From Candidatus Zophobacter franzmannii (lineage in GTDB: Bacteria; Cloacimonadota; Cloacimonadia; Cloacimonadales; JAFGVF01): a stretch of 15,704 nucleotides of DNA. The stretch spans positions 1 to 15,704 of the forward strand of contig JAVCCX010000401.1 of the NCBI GenBank assembly GCA_030765245.1, read 5' to 3'. Below, piece after piece: positions 7,152 through 15,037 of this stretch; position 1 is the first letter of the stretch; each line of letters begins with the position of its first letter. The translations under genes were made by a program, and so were the position numbers. The notes beneath the pieces are model-generated. The model was given only the letters and a program-made list of their open reading frames with translations. It made no database searches and was not told the origin of the DNA.

Positions 7152-7743
7152 TTATAATACTATGGGCAAACTATTACTAATCGACAACTTTGACTCCTTT
7201 ACCTACAATCTTCTTCACCTGATTAAGATGGAGTATAATGGAGATGTAAAAGTTGTTAGAAACAATCAGCTAAATTCAATTGATATTGACTCCTTCAATG
7301 CCATTGTGATTTCACCCGGACCGGGTAATCCACAAACCACCCCTGATACTATGATGATTATTGATAAATGTTACGGCAATATTCCAATCTTAGGTGTTTG
7401 TCTTGGGATGCAGTGTCTAAACGAATTCAAGGGTGGGAAGACTGTAAAAGCACCCTATCCCATACATGGCAAGAAAAGCATTATATCAGTTACAAATAGT
7501 AACTCTATCCTCTTTAATGGAATCCCCACAACATTCGAGGTCGGGCGTTATCACTCGCTTCAATGTGTTATTATGAGTGATGACCTCAAGGTTACAGCGA
7601 GAAGCGAAGATGATATCCCGATGGCAATTGAGGATAAGAAGAATAAAGCCTTTGGTGTGCAGTTTCACCCTGAATCATTTCTCTCAGATTATGGTAGGAT
7701 AATTCTAAAGAACTTCATTAATCAGGTATCAAATGCTGATTAA
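7141..7743 (+). CDS. pabA: Aminodeoxychorismate synthase, glutamine amidotransferase subunit
   Basis: Class I glutamine amidotransferase that releases ammonia from glutamine for the PabB partner in p-aminobenzoate (folate) synthesis. Numbered from GTG 7141: 'LLLIDNFDSFTYNL' 11-24, oxyanion loop 'ISPGPGNP' 57-64, nucleophile Cys87 in 'GVCLGMQ', 'PIHGK' 107-111, and His176/Glu178 in 'VQFHPESF'. The 200-residue length is typical. The start is uncertain. GTG 7141 has GGGAG at 7-nt spacing, while ATG 7162 gives the more usual N-terminus ('MGKLLLIDNFDSF') but has no Shine-Dalgarno. The same fold serves anthranilate synthase (TrpG), and many bacteria share one subunit between both. Adjacent pabB and pabC argue for PabA. 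The gene overlaps pabB by 11 nt. Confidence 0.9.
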   Translation: MPPPYNTMGKLLLIDNFDSFTYNLLHLIKMEYNGDVKVVRNNQLNSIDIDSFNAIVISPGPGNPQTTPDTMMIIDKCYGNIPILGVCLGMQCLNEFKGGKTVKAPYPIHGKKSIISVTNSNSILFNGIPTTFEVGRYHSLQCVIMSDDLKVTARSEDDIPMAIEDKKNKAFGVQFHPESFLSDYGRIILKNFINQVSNAD

Positions 7744-9085
7744 GTCATATCAAATTATTGAGCAAAAGTATCAGAAGGCTGAAGAGTGTTTTCAGCAATA
7801 CTCCTCCTGCCAATATTCAATTCTGTTAACAGGCAAAGGTGAGAAAGATATAGTAAATTTCTCTCTCATCGGAGTTAACCCCATTGCTGTATTTTCACTA
7901 AGTCCACATGAGTCTTATAAACAAACAACAAATGTAAAACATAAGCTTAAGTTTACTCCTTGGGAAACATTGCAAAAGCTTATCGATACACTCTCTTTTG
8001 AAACTCTACCCTTTCCTGCCAGCAAGTGCGGAGTTTGTGGTTTCTTATCTTATGAATTAACCCATACTATAGAGAATTTACCCAAGACCACAGAATCACA
8101 TTATAAACTTCCTGATGCTCTATATGTAATCTATGCCAAGTATTATTACTTTGATGAGATTAAGCACCAAATGTGGGGGATTTCACTGGAATATGATAGT
8201 TCACCCCTATCTTTACGCAAGCAGATTTACTCGAATCAACTTGAAGTTGGCAAGATTGAACCTGATTTCTCAAAGAATGCATATTGCATGAAAGTAGAAA
8301 AAGTTAGAGACTATATCTACAGTGGCGATGTCTATGAAGTCAATTTATCTCAGCAGTTTAGAGCAGAGTTTTCAGGTGAACCATATCAACTGTTCCGAAA
8401 TCTATATGAGTGTAATTCCGCGCCTTTCTCAGCATTTATTGAACTTCCCAATTTATCTATTATCTCTCTATCACCTGAGCAATTTTTGAAAGTAGATGGG
8501 AATAGGGTTGAGACCAGACCTATCAAGGGTACAGCTCCTCGTTTTGAAGATAAAATAAAAGATTTGGAGTCGCGCAATAAATTGCTAAACTCTGAAAAGG
8601 ACAAGGCTGAACTGCACATGATTGTTGACCTTCTGAGAAATGACATCTCTAAGTGTTGTGATGTTGGTTCAGTGGATGTTATTACTCCTCACAGATTGGA
8701 AAAGTACACAAATGTCTGGCATCTTGTTGCAATAATTAAAGGTACTCTGTCAAATGACAAAAGGTATTCAGACCTGATCAAAGGCTGTTTCCCCGGAGGC
8801 TCAATCACCGGTTGTCCTAAGGTCAGATCAATGGAGATTATTGACGAATTGGAAGTCTCAACCCGAAACCTCTATACGGGTTCAATATTTGTAATGAATA
8901 GTCAATTTATCCAGTCCAGCATTGTAATTAGAACAGGTATTGTTGCAACAGATATTGACACAAAAAAGCAAACTCTCTATTTTAACAGTGGTGGAGCAGT
9001 AACAATAGATTCTGACCCGGAAAGTGAATATGAGGAGATAATTCAAAAGGTCTCTCATTTCATCTCAACAGCAGGAAAGGAGTAG
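7733..9085 (+). CDS. pabB: Aminodeoxychorismate synthase component I
   Basis: Chorismate-binding subunit that aminates chorismate to 4-amino-4-deoxychorismate with ammonia from PabA. The 450 residues cover a diverged N-terminal region (about 1-175) and the conserved chorismate-binding domain: 'YIYSGDVYEVNLSQQF' 194-209, 'SLSPEQFL' 245-252, 'PIKGTAPR' 263-270, 'HMIVDLLRNDISK' 295-307, 'FPGGSITGCPK' 353-363 and 'FNSGGAVTIDSDPESEYEE' 417-435. Lys265 in PIKGT is the residue that distinguishes PabB from TrpE (Ala there) and forms the covalent intermediate in E. coli PabB. This and the pabC neighbour favour PabB over anthranilate synthase. ATG 7733 lies inside the end of pabA, with AGG at 7724-7726; the 11-nt overlap suggests balanced, coupled synthesis of the two subunits. 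Confidence 0.93.
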   Translation: MLIKSYQIIEQKYQKAEECFQQYSSCQYSILLTGKGEKDIVNFSLIGVNPIAVFSLSPHESYKQTTNVKHKLKFTPWETLQKLIDTLSFETLPFPASKCGVCGFLSYELTHTIENLPKTTESHYKLPDALYVIYAKYYYFDEIKHQMWGISLEYDSSPLSLRKQIYSNQLEVGKIEPDFSKNAYCMKVEKVRDYIYSGDVYEVNLSQQFRAEFSGEPYQLFRNLYECNSAPFSAFIELPNLSIISLSPEQFLKVDGNRVETRPIKGTAPRFEDKIKDLESRNKLLNSEKDKAELHMIVDLLRNDISKCCDVGSVDVITPHRLEKYTNVWHLVAIIKGTLSNDKRYSDLIKGCFPGGSITGCPKVRSMEIIDELEVSTRNLYTGSIFVMNSQFIQSSIVIRTGIVATDIDTKKQTLYFNSGGAVTIDSDPESEYEEIIQKVSHFISTAGKE

Positions 9086-9087
9086 TA

Positions 9088-9867
9088 ATGATTTGGTATA
9101 TAAATGGATCATATATGGATAGCAAAAGAGCAACTATTGAGCTTGATAGTCCCGGTTCTCTCTATGGGTATGGTGTGTTTACTACCTTGCGAGTGCAAAA
9201 TGGTGAACCTCTTTTCCTCTCGGAACATCTCAAACGCCTTGAGAAATCCTGTACTTATTTCAACATCCCCTTCAAAGACACAGAGTATCGAAAGATATTA
9301 TCTGAGCTTGCTGAGCAAAATCAACAGCAGAACCTACGCATCAAGATAATCATCTCCCTTCTCGATGAGACGACCTCAGTGCTTATTGTCACGGCAGAAA
9401 CTCTAAATCTTTATGAATCATCTATAAAGATTATGCTTGCCCCAAAACCAAGAGAACTCTGTGTCATGAATAGATTTAAAACCACAAACTATATGCTCCC
9501 TGTTTTCTTTAAAGGCAAGGCAACTAAGGCCGGTTTTGATGAGATGTTATTTTTCAATAGTACTGGTGATGTTTTAGAGACCTGCTATGCTAACATCTTC
9601 TTCGTTAGAAACAGATACATCTATACTCCCTCAATGGAAAACAATATCCTTCCCGGGATTATTAGGAACAAGTTACTCGAACAGACTGAAATAAATGGCT
9701 ACCACATTGTTGAAAAGTCGATTTCTCTTGCTAAGATCTCAGAGTATGAATCATCCTTTACTACAAACTCAATTCAGCATATCAGACAAATTTGTAATAT
9801 CGGAGATGTTCAGTTTCAGCCGATGAATAAAGAACTTATTGAAACACTCAAAGCTATCTTGAAGTAA
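9088..9867 (+). CDS. pabC: Aminodeoxychorismate lyase (class IV aminotransferase fold)
   Basis: PLP enzyme that splits 4-amino-4-deoxychorismate into p-aminobenzoate and pyruvate. The 259 residues have the fold-type IV pattern: 'YGYGVFTTLRVQNGEPLFLSEHLKRLEKS', Lys131 in 'RFKTTNYM' as the predicted Schiff-base lysine, 'KAGFDEMLFFNSTGDVLETCYANIFFV' with Glu164, and the phosphate-binding 'ILPGIIRNKLL' 187-197. Branched-chain and D-amino-acid aminotransferases share this fold, so the substrate assignment rests largely on the gene starting 2 nt after pabB. GGAG at 9079-9082 (5-nt spacing) supports ATG 9088. It is the last gene of the pab group. No convincing terminator follows. Confidence 0.88.
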   Translation: MIWYINGSYMDSKRATIELDSPGSLYGYGVFTTLRVQNGEPLFLSEHLKRLEKSCTYFNIPFKDTEYRKILSELAEQNQQQNLRIKIIISLLDETTSVLIVTAETLNLYESSIKIMLAPKPRELCVMNRFKTTNYMLPVFFKGKATKAGFDEMLFFNSTGDVLETCYANIFFVRNRYIYTPSMENNILPGIIRNKLLEQTEINGYHIVEKSISLAKISEYESSFTTNSIQHIRQICNIGDVQFQPMNKELIETLKAILK

Positions 9868-10120
9868 AATATCACCCAACACCGCCATTACATCCATTTT
9901 CCACCTACGGTTTCTTTGCGACCTTTTTAGGGGTCTCTTAGGCAACGCTTAAGATGCACGGAAGAAACACGAAAGTGACTTGGTAGTGTTACAAGATCTG
10001 ATGCTTGATAGGAAAGAGGGACTAAATGGGGAAGGAGTAACTTTTTCTTCCTTGACAAACATCACTTTAAGAGAGTTTTATAACTATAACTGACTAAATT
10101 ATAAATAAAAGAGAGAAACA
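9868..10120. other. Intergenic region with no recognisable gene
   Basis: These 253 bases have no credible reading frame. From about 9880 to 9990 the composition is less AT-rich than the rest of the gap and contains phrases such as TTTCTTTGCGACC and GAAGAAACACGAAAGTGAC, which look like a decayed dispersed intergenic repeat. A short GACC/GGTC hairpin sits at 9920-9935. The remainder holds the candidate promoter of the protease gene. Confidence 0.4.
10052..10082 (+). promoter_or_regulatory. Candidate promoter of the subtilase gene
   Basis: A perfect -35 box TTGACA at 10052-10057 is followed after 19 bp by TTTATA at 10077-10082. TATAAC at 10079-10084 is an alternative -10 with 21-bp spacing. The leader would be about 45 nt. 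The -35 is convincing; the spacing is longer than ideal. Confidence 0.4.
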
Positions 10121-10135
10121 TTGAGAGGAGATAAT

Positions 10136-13100
10136 ATGAAAAAGACTTTGACCATAGTCATTCTATTAGCTATTATAGCTGGTTTGATGGCCCGCGTTCC
10201 GTTCGAAAAGGGACGATATTACGATAACATAATCCATGCTAGTTTTACGATGGAATCTGTAGGGAATATTGAGGGAAAGATTGACTTCATCCACTCTGAT
10301 AACGGTACTATTGTAACCCCTTTTGATTCTTTTAATGAGCTTGCAGAAGAGTACAAGTTTATTGATTTTAGACAGATTTATACACCAAAAGACAAAGAGT
10401 GGAACGATAACGGACAATACCTACAGTGCATTTATGAGATTAAACTCTCAGATGCGGATGCTGAAACAATGCAGAAAGCCCTTGTAGCACTTAATGGTGA
10501 TGAAAATATCAACTATGCTCAGTATGAAGTTATCATGCGTGAAAGATACACCCCCAATGACACAGGTTATAACTTCCAGTATTACATCCCAATTACCCAT
10601 ACTGATGAAGCATGGGAATTTGGTCGCGGTTCAGAAGATATTGTAATCGGTATTGCTGACTCCGGTATTTACTGGAACCATCCTGATTTACAAGACAATA
10701 TCTACATAAATCAAGCTGAAAATACAGCTGGTGTTGTTATTGATTGGGTAAACGGTGAAGTATCTGGTGGTGATGGCATTGATAACGACCAGAATGGCAA
10801 AGTTGATGATGTTATAGGTTGGAACTTTGCAATGAATAATAATAATCCACATCAGGACTTCCCCGGCAACGAGCATGGTACTCATGTTGCAGGTTGTGCT
10901 TCAGCTGTTGGAGATAACGGAATAGGTGTTGCAGGTCCGGGTTTTAGTGTAAAGATTGCTTGTGCAAGTGGAAGACCCGATAATGAATCCGGTGATGGCG
11001 TTGCATATGGCTATGAGATGCTTCAGTATTTTGCCGACCTCGGTTGTGATATTGGCAATGCAAGCTGGGGTGGACTTCAGCCTAATGACTATTGGTGGAA
11101 TGAAGCTAGACAAGCTATTCAGTACTGTGTCGCCCAAGGAATGCTTGTAGTTGCTGCTGCTGGTAATAGCAATGAAGAACATAACGCAGAGTATCGCGAT
11201 GCTCCATCTGATATCCCTGAAGTTCTTTGTGTTGCAGCTACAAACAGTTCAGATTCAAAAGCAGATTTTTCAGATTATGGAGTACCAATTGATATTTGTG
11301 CTCCCGGTGCCGGCATCTATTCAACTTATTATGGTTCAGATTGGTATACTTCACTTAACGGTACTTCAATGGCATCACCGATTGTTGCTGGTATTGCCGG
11401 ATTGATTAAATCTGTTCATCCAAACTTAACACCTCAGCAGTTAAGAGATCGTATCGAAACTACTGAAGATGATATATATCCTTTGAACACTTCATATGCC
11501 GATGTTCCTAATCAGCAGTTCCTGCTTGGCACCGGTAGAGTCAATGCTCTTGCGGCAACATATTACGATGTACTTCCAAATGTTATTGTAGAGACCATTA
11601 CTATTGATGAAGTTACAGGTGATGGAGACGGTGTACCTAATCCGGGTGAGACCATTGAAATGACAATTCAGCTTAATAATATGATGTATATCGGAACAAT
11701 GACTCCAACCTTCTATACTTGGGCAACTGCCTATGATGTAAATGCTACTCTTAGTAGTCCTATTGCAGGTGTTTCAATCTCTAATGAATCAAGTGATTTC
11801 GGTATAATTGCCGGTGGTTCATCTATATCAAACTATAATGATAGATATGTTATTAGTACTGTATTAGATTTATCTCCGGATAATATTCCACTTGATTTAA
11901 CTATTACAGCAAATCTTGATACAGAATGGCCTTATACAATGACTCGTAGAATCAATCTTGATCTCTCACTTGTTCATGCTAACTGGCCTGTTAATATTGG
12001 TGGCTCTTCTGCATCTTCTCCACTCATTTTGGACCTTGATAATGATGGTACTAATGAAGTTGTATTCACAAGACCTGAAGGTTCTATTGATGCATATTAT
12101 GCAGATGGAACTCAGTATGGTGATGGGGCTTTCCCAGTAAGCCTTGGTGGTACAATATCAGGTTCATTAGCAATTTCTGATCTTGATGGGAATGGAACAC
12201 TTGAAATGGTTGCCTGTCGTCAAAACGGTGAAATTCACTGTATTGATAGTAACGGTGCTCAGTTCTTCCCACCATACACAGAATCTGTTACAATCAGAGC
12301 TAACCCATCAATTGCTGACCTAGACGGAAACGGAACTAAAGAGATTATTGCTGTTTCTCAAGGTAGAGAAATAATAGTTCTAAATAGTGACGGTTCACTA
12401 TTTGTTGATCCAATTTTAATAGAAGGTGCTACTCTTGCCCCAAATGCAGTGGGTGATCTCAATAATGACGGAACTAAAGAGATTGTTATAACTACTACAA
12501 CTTCAATGTTGCATGTAATTAATCCTACTACCGGTGCTGAACTTCCCGGTTTCCCTGTGAACTATGCTAGCTACACACTCGCAGGACCAACACTTGCTCA
12601 GCTTGATACTGATGCTAATCTGGAGATTCTTGTTCCATCAACCACAACTGGTGTTTTACATGCCTATGACGATGATGGTTCAGTTATCTTTGAAAGAACT
12701 CTTGATGGCCAGATCAAATCTTCAGTTACTGTTGGAGAAGTTAATGATATGCTTGGAGTTATCCAAATTGTTGCAATCACTACCGAAGGTACAGTTTATG
12801 TGATGGATCCTCAGGGTAATGATATTCCGAATTTTCCAACTGCTCTAGGTGTAACTGTTGAGTCTACACCTATCTTAGCCGGTCTTGATGATCAAAGCTA
12901 TGCTACTATCATCTTTGGCGATAGTGATGGCTTCCTTCACGGAATCAACTACACCGGACAAGAAGGACCTAACTTCCCAATGTCCTTTGGAAGTGATATC
13001 AAAGTAAGCCCTGCAGTGGGTGACCTTGATGGTGATGGAAATATGGATATTGTCTTCTGTGATCAGTATGCAGTATATGATCTTGACCTGAAATATGGTA

Positions 13101-13480
13101 TGGGTAATGATAACCATATCGTTTATCGTGGTGACAAGGAAAGAACAGGCGCAAGCGGATACCTTATTGTTGGTAACGACGACAATGAAACAACACCTAT
13201 TGTTGGAACTGCACTTTATAATGCATATCCAAACCCATTTAATCCAGAAACAACCTTTGCCTTTGATCTTAAAACAAAGGGTGATGTGATGCTTGATGTC
13301 TTCAATATCAAGGGACAGAAAGTTACAACCTTAGTGAATAGAGCTATGAACTCAGGTAATCACTCGGTAATCTGGAAGGGAACTGATAAGAATGGTGATT
13401 CTGTACCAAGTGGAATCTACTTCTATCGTTTAACTACAGATAACTTTACTGAAACAAAGAAAGCTGTGTTAATGAAATAA
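10136..13480 (+). CDS. Secreted subtilisin-family (S8) protease with FG-GAP propeller and sorting tail
   Basis: ATG 10136 has GAGAGGAG at 10123-10130; the in-frame TTG at 10121 lies upstream of that site and is rejected, leaving 1114 residues. Residues 1-19 are a signal peptide; about 20-140 would be a propeptide. The S8 domain (about 165-475) shows the full triad: Asp175 in 'IADSGIYW', His247 in 'NEHGTHVAG', Ser411 in 'NGTSMASPIVAG', with oxyanion Asn344 in 'AAAGNS'. An Asp-rich insert, 'DGIDNDQNGKVDD' (213-225), probably binds calcium. A beta-sandwich (about 480-612) links to a predicted beta-propeller (about 613-985) of eight repeats of about 47 residues, most with 'DLDGNGTKEI'-like Ca-binding loops. 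Residues about 1027-1114 are the FlgD-like sorting domain ('YPNPFNPETTFAFDL' ... 'SGIYFYRL' ... 'KKAVLMK') known from type IX secretion cargo. The protein should be exported and anchored or released, degrading extracellular protein. It is monocistronic and closed by the terminator downstream. Confidence 0.95.
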   Translation: MKKTLTIVILLAIIAGLMARVPFEKGRYYDNIIHASFTMESVGNIEGKIDFIHSDNGTIVTPFDSFNELAEEYKFIDFRQIYTPKDKEWNDNGQYLQCIYEIKLSDADAETMQKALVALNGDENINYAQYEVIMRERYTPNDTGYNFQYYIPITHTDEAWEFGRGSEDIVIGIADSGIYWNHPDLQDNIYINQAENTAGVVIDWVNGEVSGGDGIDNDQNGKVDDVIGWNFAMNNNNPHQDFPGNEHGTHVAGCASAVGDNGIGVAGPGFSVKIACASGRPDNESGDGVAYGYEMLQYFADLGCDIGNASWGGLQPNDYWWNEARQAIQYCVAQGMLVVAAAGNSNEEHNAEYRDAPSDIPEVLCVAATNSSDSKADFSDYGVPIDICAPGAGIYSTYYGSDWYTSLNGTSMASPIVAGIAGLIKSVHPNLTPQQLRDRIETTEDDIYPLNTSYADVPNQQFLLGTGRVNALAATYYDVLPNVIVETITIDEVTGDGDGVPNPGETIEMTIQLNNMMYIGTMTPTFYTWATAYDVNATLSSPIAGVSISNESSDFGIIAGGSSISNYNDRYVISTVLDLSPDNIPLDLTITANLDTEWPYTMTRRINLDLSLVHANWPVNIGGSSASSPLILDLDNDGTNEVVFTRPEGSIDAYYADGTQYGDGAFPVSLGGTISGSLAISDLDGNGTLEMVACRQNGEIHCIDSNGAQFFPPYTESVTIRANPSIADLDGNGTKEIIAVSQGREIIVLNSDGSLFVDPILIEGATLAPNAVGDLNNDGTKEIVITTTTSMLHVINPTTGAELPGFPVNYASYTLAGPTLAQLDTDANLEILVPSTTTGVLHAYDDDGSVIFERTLDGQIKSSVTVGEVNDMLGVIQIVAITTEGTVYVMDPQGNDIPNFPTALGVTVESTPILAGLDDQSYATIIFGDSDGFLHGINYTGQEGPNFPMSFGSDIKVSPAVGDLDGDGNMDIVFCDQYAVYDLDLKYGMGNDNHIVYRGDKERTGASGYLIVGNDDNETTPIVGTALYNAYPNPFNPETTFAFDLKTKGDVMLDVFNIKGQKVTTLVNRAMNSGNHSVIWKGTDKNGDSVPSGIYFYRLTTDNFTETKKAVLMK

Positions 13481-13501
13481 CACATAGCTAATCAAATATA
13501 T

Positions 13502-13530
13502 AAACGCCTTGCAATTGCAGGGCGTTTTTT
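13502..13530 (+). terminator. Strong intrinsic terminator after the protease gene
   Basis: AAACGCCTTGC pairs with GCAGGGCGTTT through 11 consecutive base pairs (one G-U) around an AATT loop, and runs directly into six T. It lies about 20 bp after the protease stop codon and insulates the downstream Fe-S dehydratase group. Confidence 0.92.
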
Positions 13531-13546
13531 GTTTTATTTGGAAAGA

Positions 13547-13575
13547 TTTAACTTTACAATAAACCTTAATAGAAT
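13547..13575 (+). promoter_or_regulatory. Possible promoter of the DUF6485-sdaA-fumarase group
   Basis: TAGAAT at 13570-13575 (5 of 6 for -10) is preceded at 17 bp by TTTAAC (weak -35). TTTACA (13553-13558) with GATAAA (13578-13583) at 19 bp is an alternative. A promoter is expected here because a strong terminator lies just upstream, but the exact boxes are uncertain. Confidence 0.3.
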
Positions 13576-13606
13576 CGGATAAAAAAAAGATTTTAAAGGA
13601 TTAAGG

Positions 13607-13810
13607 ATGGAATGCAAAAAGAGTGAGAATCTAAAGAACTGCAACTGTTCATATGAACCATGCTCACGCAAAGGAATCTGTTGCGAATGTATTGAATTCC
13701 ATAGAAAAGCACGCCAGTTACCGGGGTGCTTCTTTTCAGGGAAACACGAGGAAACAATGGATAGATCATACGAGAATTTTGCTCGTTTAGTCCGAGAAGG
13801 GAAGATCTAA
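13607..13810 (+). CDS. Small cysteine-rich DUF6485-like protein
   Basis: 67 residues starting at an ATG with AAAGGA at 13595-13600 (6-nt spacing). It carries eight cysteines (3, 12, 14, 19, 25, 26, 28, 41) and His32 in its first 41 residues: 'NCNCSYEPCSRKGICCECI' followed by 'FHRKARQLPGCFF', then 'ETMDRSYENFARLVR'. This matches my memory of DUF6485, a family of unknown function; the family name was not checked. There is no signal peptide, so it is probably cytosolic. The Cys spacing suggests a zinc- or iron-sulfur-binding site. Its stop codon directly abuts the TTG start of L-serine dehydratase, making translational coupling likely, and the next two products are both [4Fe-4S] hydro-lyases. 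A role in metal or cluster handling is only a hypothesis. Confidence 0.85.
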   Translation: MECKKSENLKNCNCSYEPCSRKGICCECIEFHRKARQLPGCFFSGKHEETMDRSYENFARLVREGKI

Positions 13811-15037
13811 TTGGAAACTCTCAAAGAACTCTATAAGATAGGAGCAGGTCCCTCGAGCAGTCACACTATGGGACCAACAAGAGCTGGTTCAACCTTCCTT
13901 AGTCAATACCCTTTAGCGGACAGATATGAGGTTACTCTCTTTGCAAGTCTTGCTGCCACAGGTAGAGGACATCTTACTGATGCAGCTCTGAATAAAGTGT
14001 TTGATAAGAAGAATTTCACTATTGTATGGAAGCCTGATGTCGAACTTCCCATGCACCCTAATGGAATGCATTTTAAAGCCTATAATAGTAACAATATACT
14101 TATCGGTGAGTGGCAAGTTTACAGTATCGGTGGAGGTTCTGTCTCCGAGACTGGCGACAAGACCGCCCATAATGTCTATTCCTTGCAGAAGATGGATGAG
14201 ATTCTAGAGTATTGCGAAGAGAATGGACTCACTTTTTGGGAATATATCCTTGAGCAAGAGGGTCCCGAGATTTTAGATTACACTGAAGAAGTTTGGCAGG
14301 TTATGGATGACTCTATTAAGCGAGGACTTGATGAAGAAGGTGTACTCCCTGGTGGACTGGGTGTTCCTAGGAAAGCCAATACTCTTTCCAGAAAAATAAA
14401 GCGCGCTGCTCCAATTTATCGCAAAGGAATGAATATCACATCCTATGCTTTGGCAGTTTCAGAGGAAAATGCTTCAGGTAATGTGATTGTTACGGCTCCA
14501 ACTTGTGGAGCATGCGGTGTGTTACCGGCTACACTAAAATTTTGTCTAATGCAGATGGAAAGCTCAGAAAGAGAGGTTTTCCGTGCTCTGCTAACTGCAG
14601 GATTAATAGGAAATTTAGTTAAACAAAATGGTTCAATTTCTGGTGCCGAAGTTGGTTGTCAGGGAGAGGTCGGAACAGCCTGTGCTATGGCAGCCGGAGC
14701 TGTTACTCAAATATTGGGTGGAACTCCAAGACAGATAGAGTATGCTGCTGAGATGGGGTTAGAACATCACTTAGGTCTTACCTGTGATCCTGTGATGGGA
14801 CTGGTTCAGATCCCGTGTATAGAACGAAATGCCTTTGCTGCAAAACAGGCAATATCATGTGCTGAATACGCTCTATTCTCAGATGGAGGACACAGAATTA
14901 GTTTTGATGAGGTTGTAAGTGTTATGACTCAAACCGGAAAGGATTTATCACCAAGTTATAGAGAAACATCTGTTGGTGGTTTGGCTGAGGCGTATGCAAA
15001 GAGAGTGAGGAAAGGTAATGAGAGAAATAAAAGCTGA
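13811..15037 (+). CDS. sdaA: L-serine dehydratase, iron-sulfur type, single chain
   Basis: Deaminates L-serine to pyruvate and ammonia with an oxygen-sensitive [4Fe-4S] cluster. The TTG start directly follows the upstream stop, with AAGGG at 13797-13801. It is preferred because the next Met (residue 20) is inside the conserved 'GPSSSHTMGPTRAG' motif (13-26). The N-terminal domain (about 1-150) carries that motif and 'YSIGGGSVSE'. The C-terminal catalytic domain (about 180-400) has 'VTAPTCGACGVLPA' 227-240, and the predicted cluster ligands Cys283 ('GCQGEVGTA'), Cys325 ('LTCDPVMG') and Cys336 ('IPCIERN'). The 408-residue length is slightly shorter than E. coli SdaA (about 450). The C-terminus ends in 'GNERNKS' with no Cys, whereas the Legionella enzyme's penultimate Cys enters the active site as fourth iron ligand. 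It overlaps the fumarase gene by 20 nt. Confidence 0.95.
   Translation: METLKELYKIGAGPSSSHTMGPTRAGSTFLSQYPLADRYEVTLFASLAATGRGHLTDAALNKVFDKKNFTIVWKPDVELPMHPNGMHFKAYNSNNILIGEWQVYSIGGGSVSETGDKTAHNVYSLQKMDEILEYCEENGLTFWEYILEQEGPEILDYTEEVWQVMDDSIKRGLDEEGVLPGGLGVPRKANTLSRKIKRAAPIYRKGMNITSYALAVSEENASGNVIVTAPTCGACGVLPATLKFCLMQMESSEREVFRALLTAGLIGNLVKQNGSISGAEVGCQGEVGTACAMAAGAVTQILGGTPRQIEYAAEMGLEHHLGLTCDPVMGLVQIPCIERNAFAAKQAISCAEYALFSDGGHRISFDEVVSVMTQTGKDLSPSYRETSVGGLAEAYAKRVRKGNERNKS

Noticed and set aside
7153..7158. Perfect TATAAT just before pabA's internal ATG
   Set aside because: No -35 box at a suitable distance, and a transcript starting from it would begin inside pabA if GTG 7141 is used; most likely chance in AT-rich DNA.
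7141..9085. Assignment of the pair as anthranilate synthase (trpG/trpE)
   Set aside because: The component I protein has PIKGT, the Lys typical of PabB, where TrpE has Ala, and the next gene is a pabC-type lyase; no trp genes are present.
9920..9935. GACC/GGTC hairpin as a terminator after pabC
   Set aside because: Only four base pairs and no following T-run.
10121..10135. TTG start five codons upstream of the protease gene
   Set aside because: The TTG AGA GGA G sequence is itself the Shine-Dalgarno for ATG 10136, which gives a normal 'MKKTLTIVILLA' signal peptide.
10901..11182. Antisense reading frame inside the protease gene
   Set aside because: Lies wholly within a strongly conserved S8 domain, has no ribosome binding site or recognisable protein pattern; a shadow frame. 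The same applies to the other antisense and out-of-frame stretches within the genes listed.
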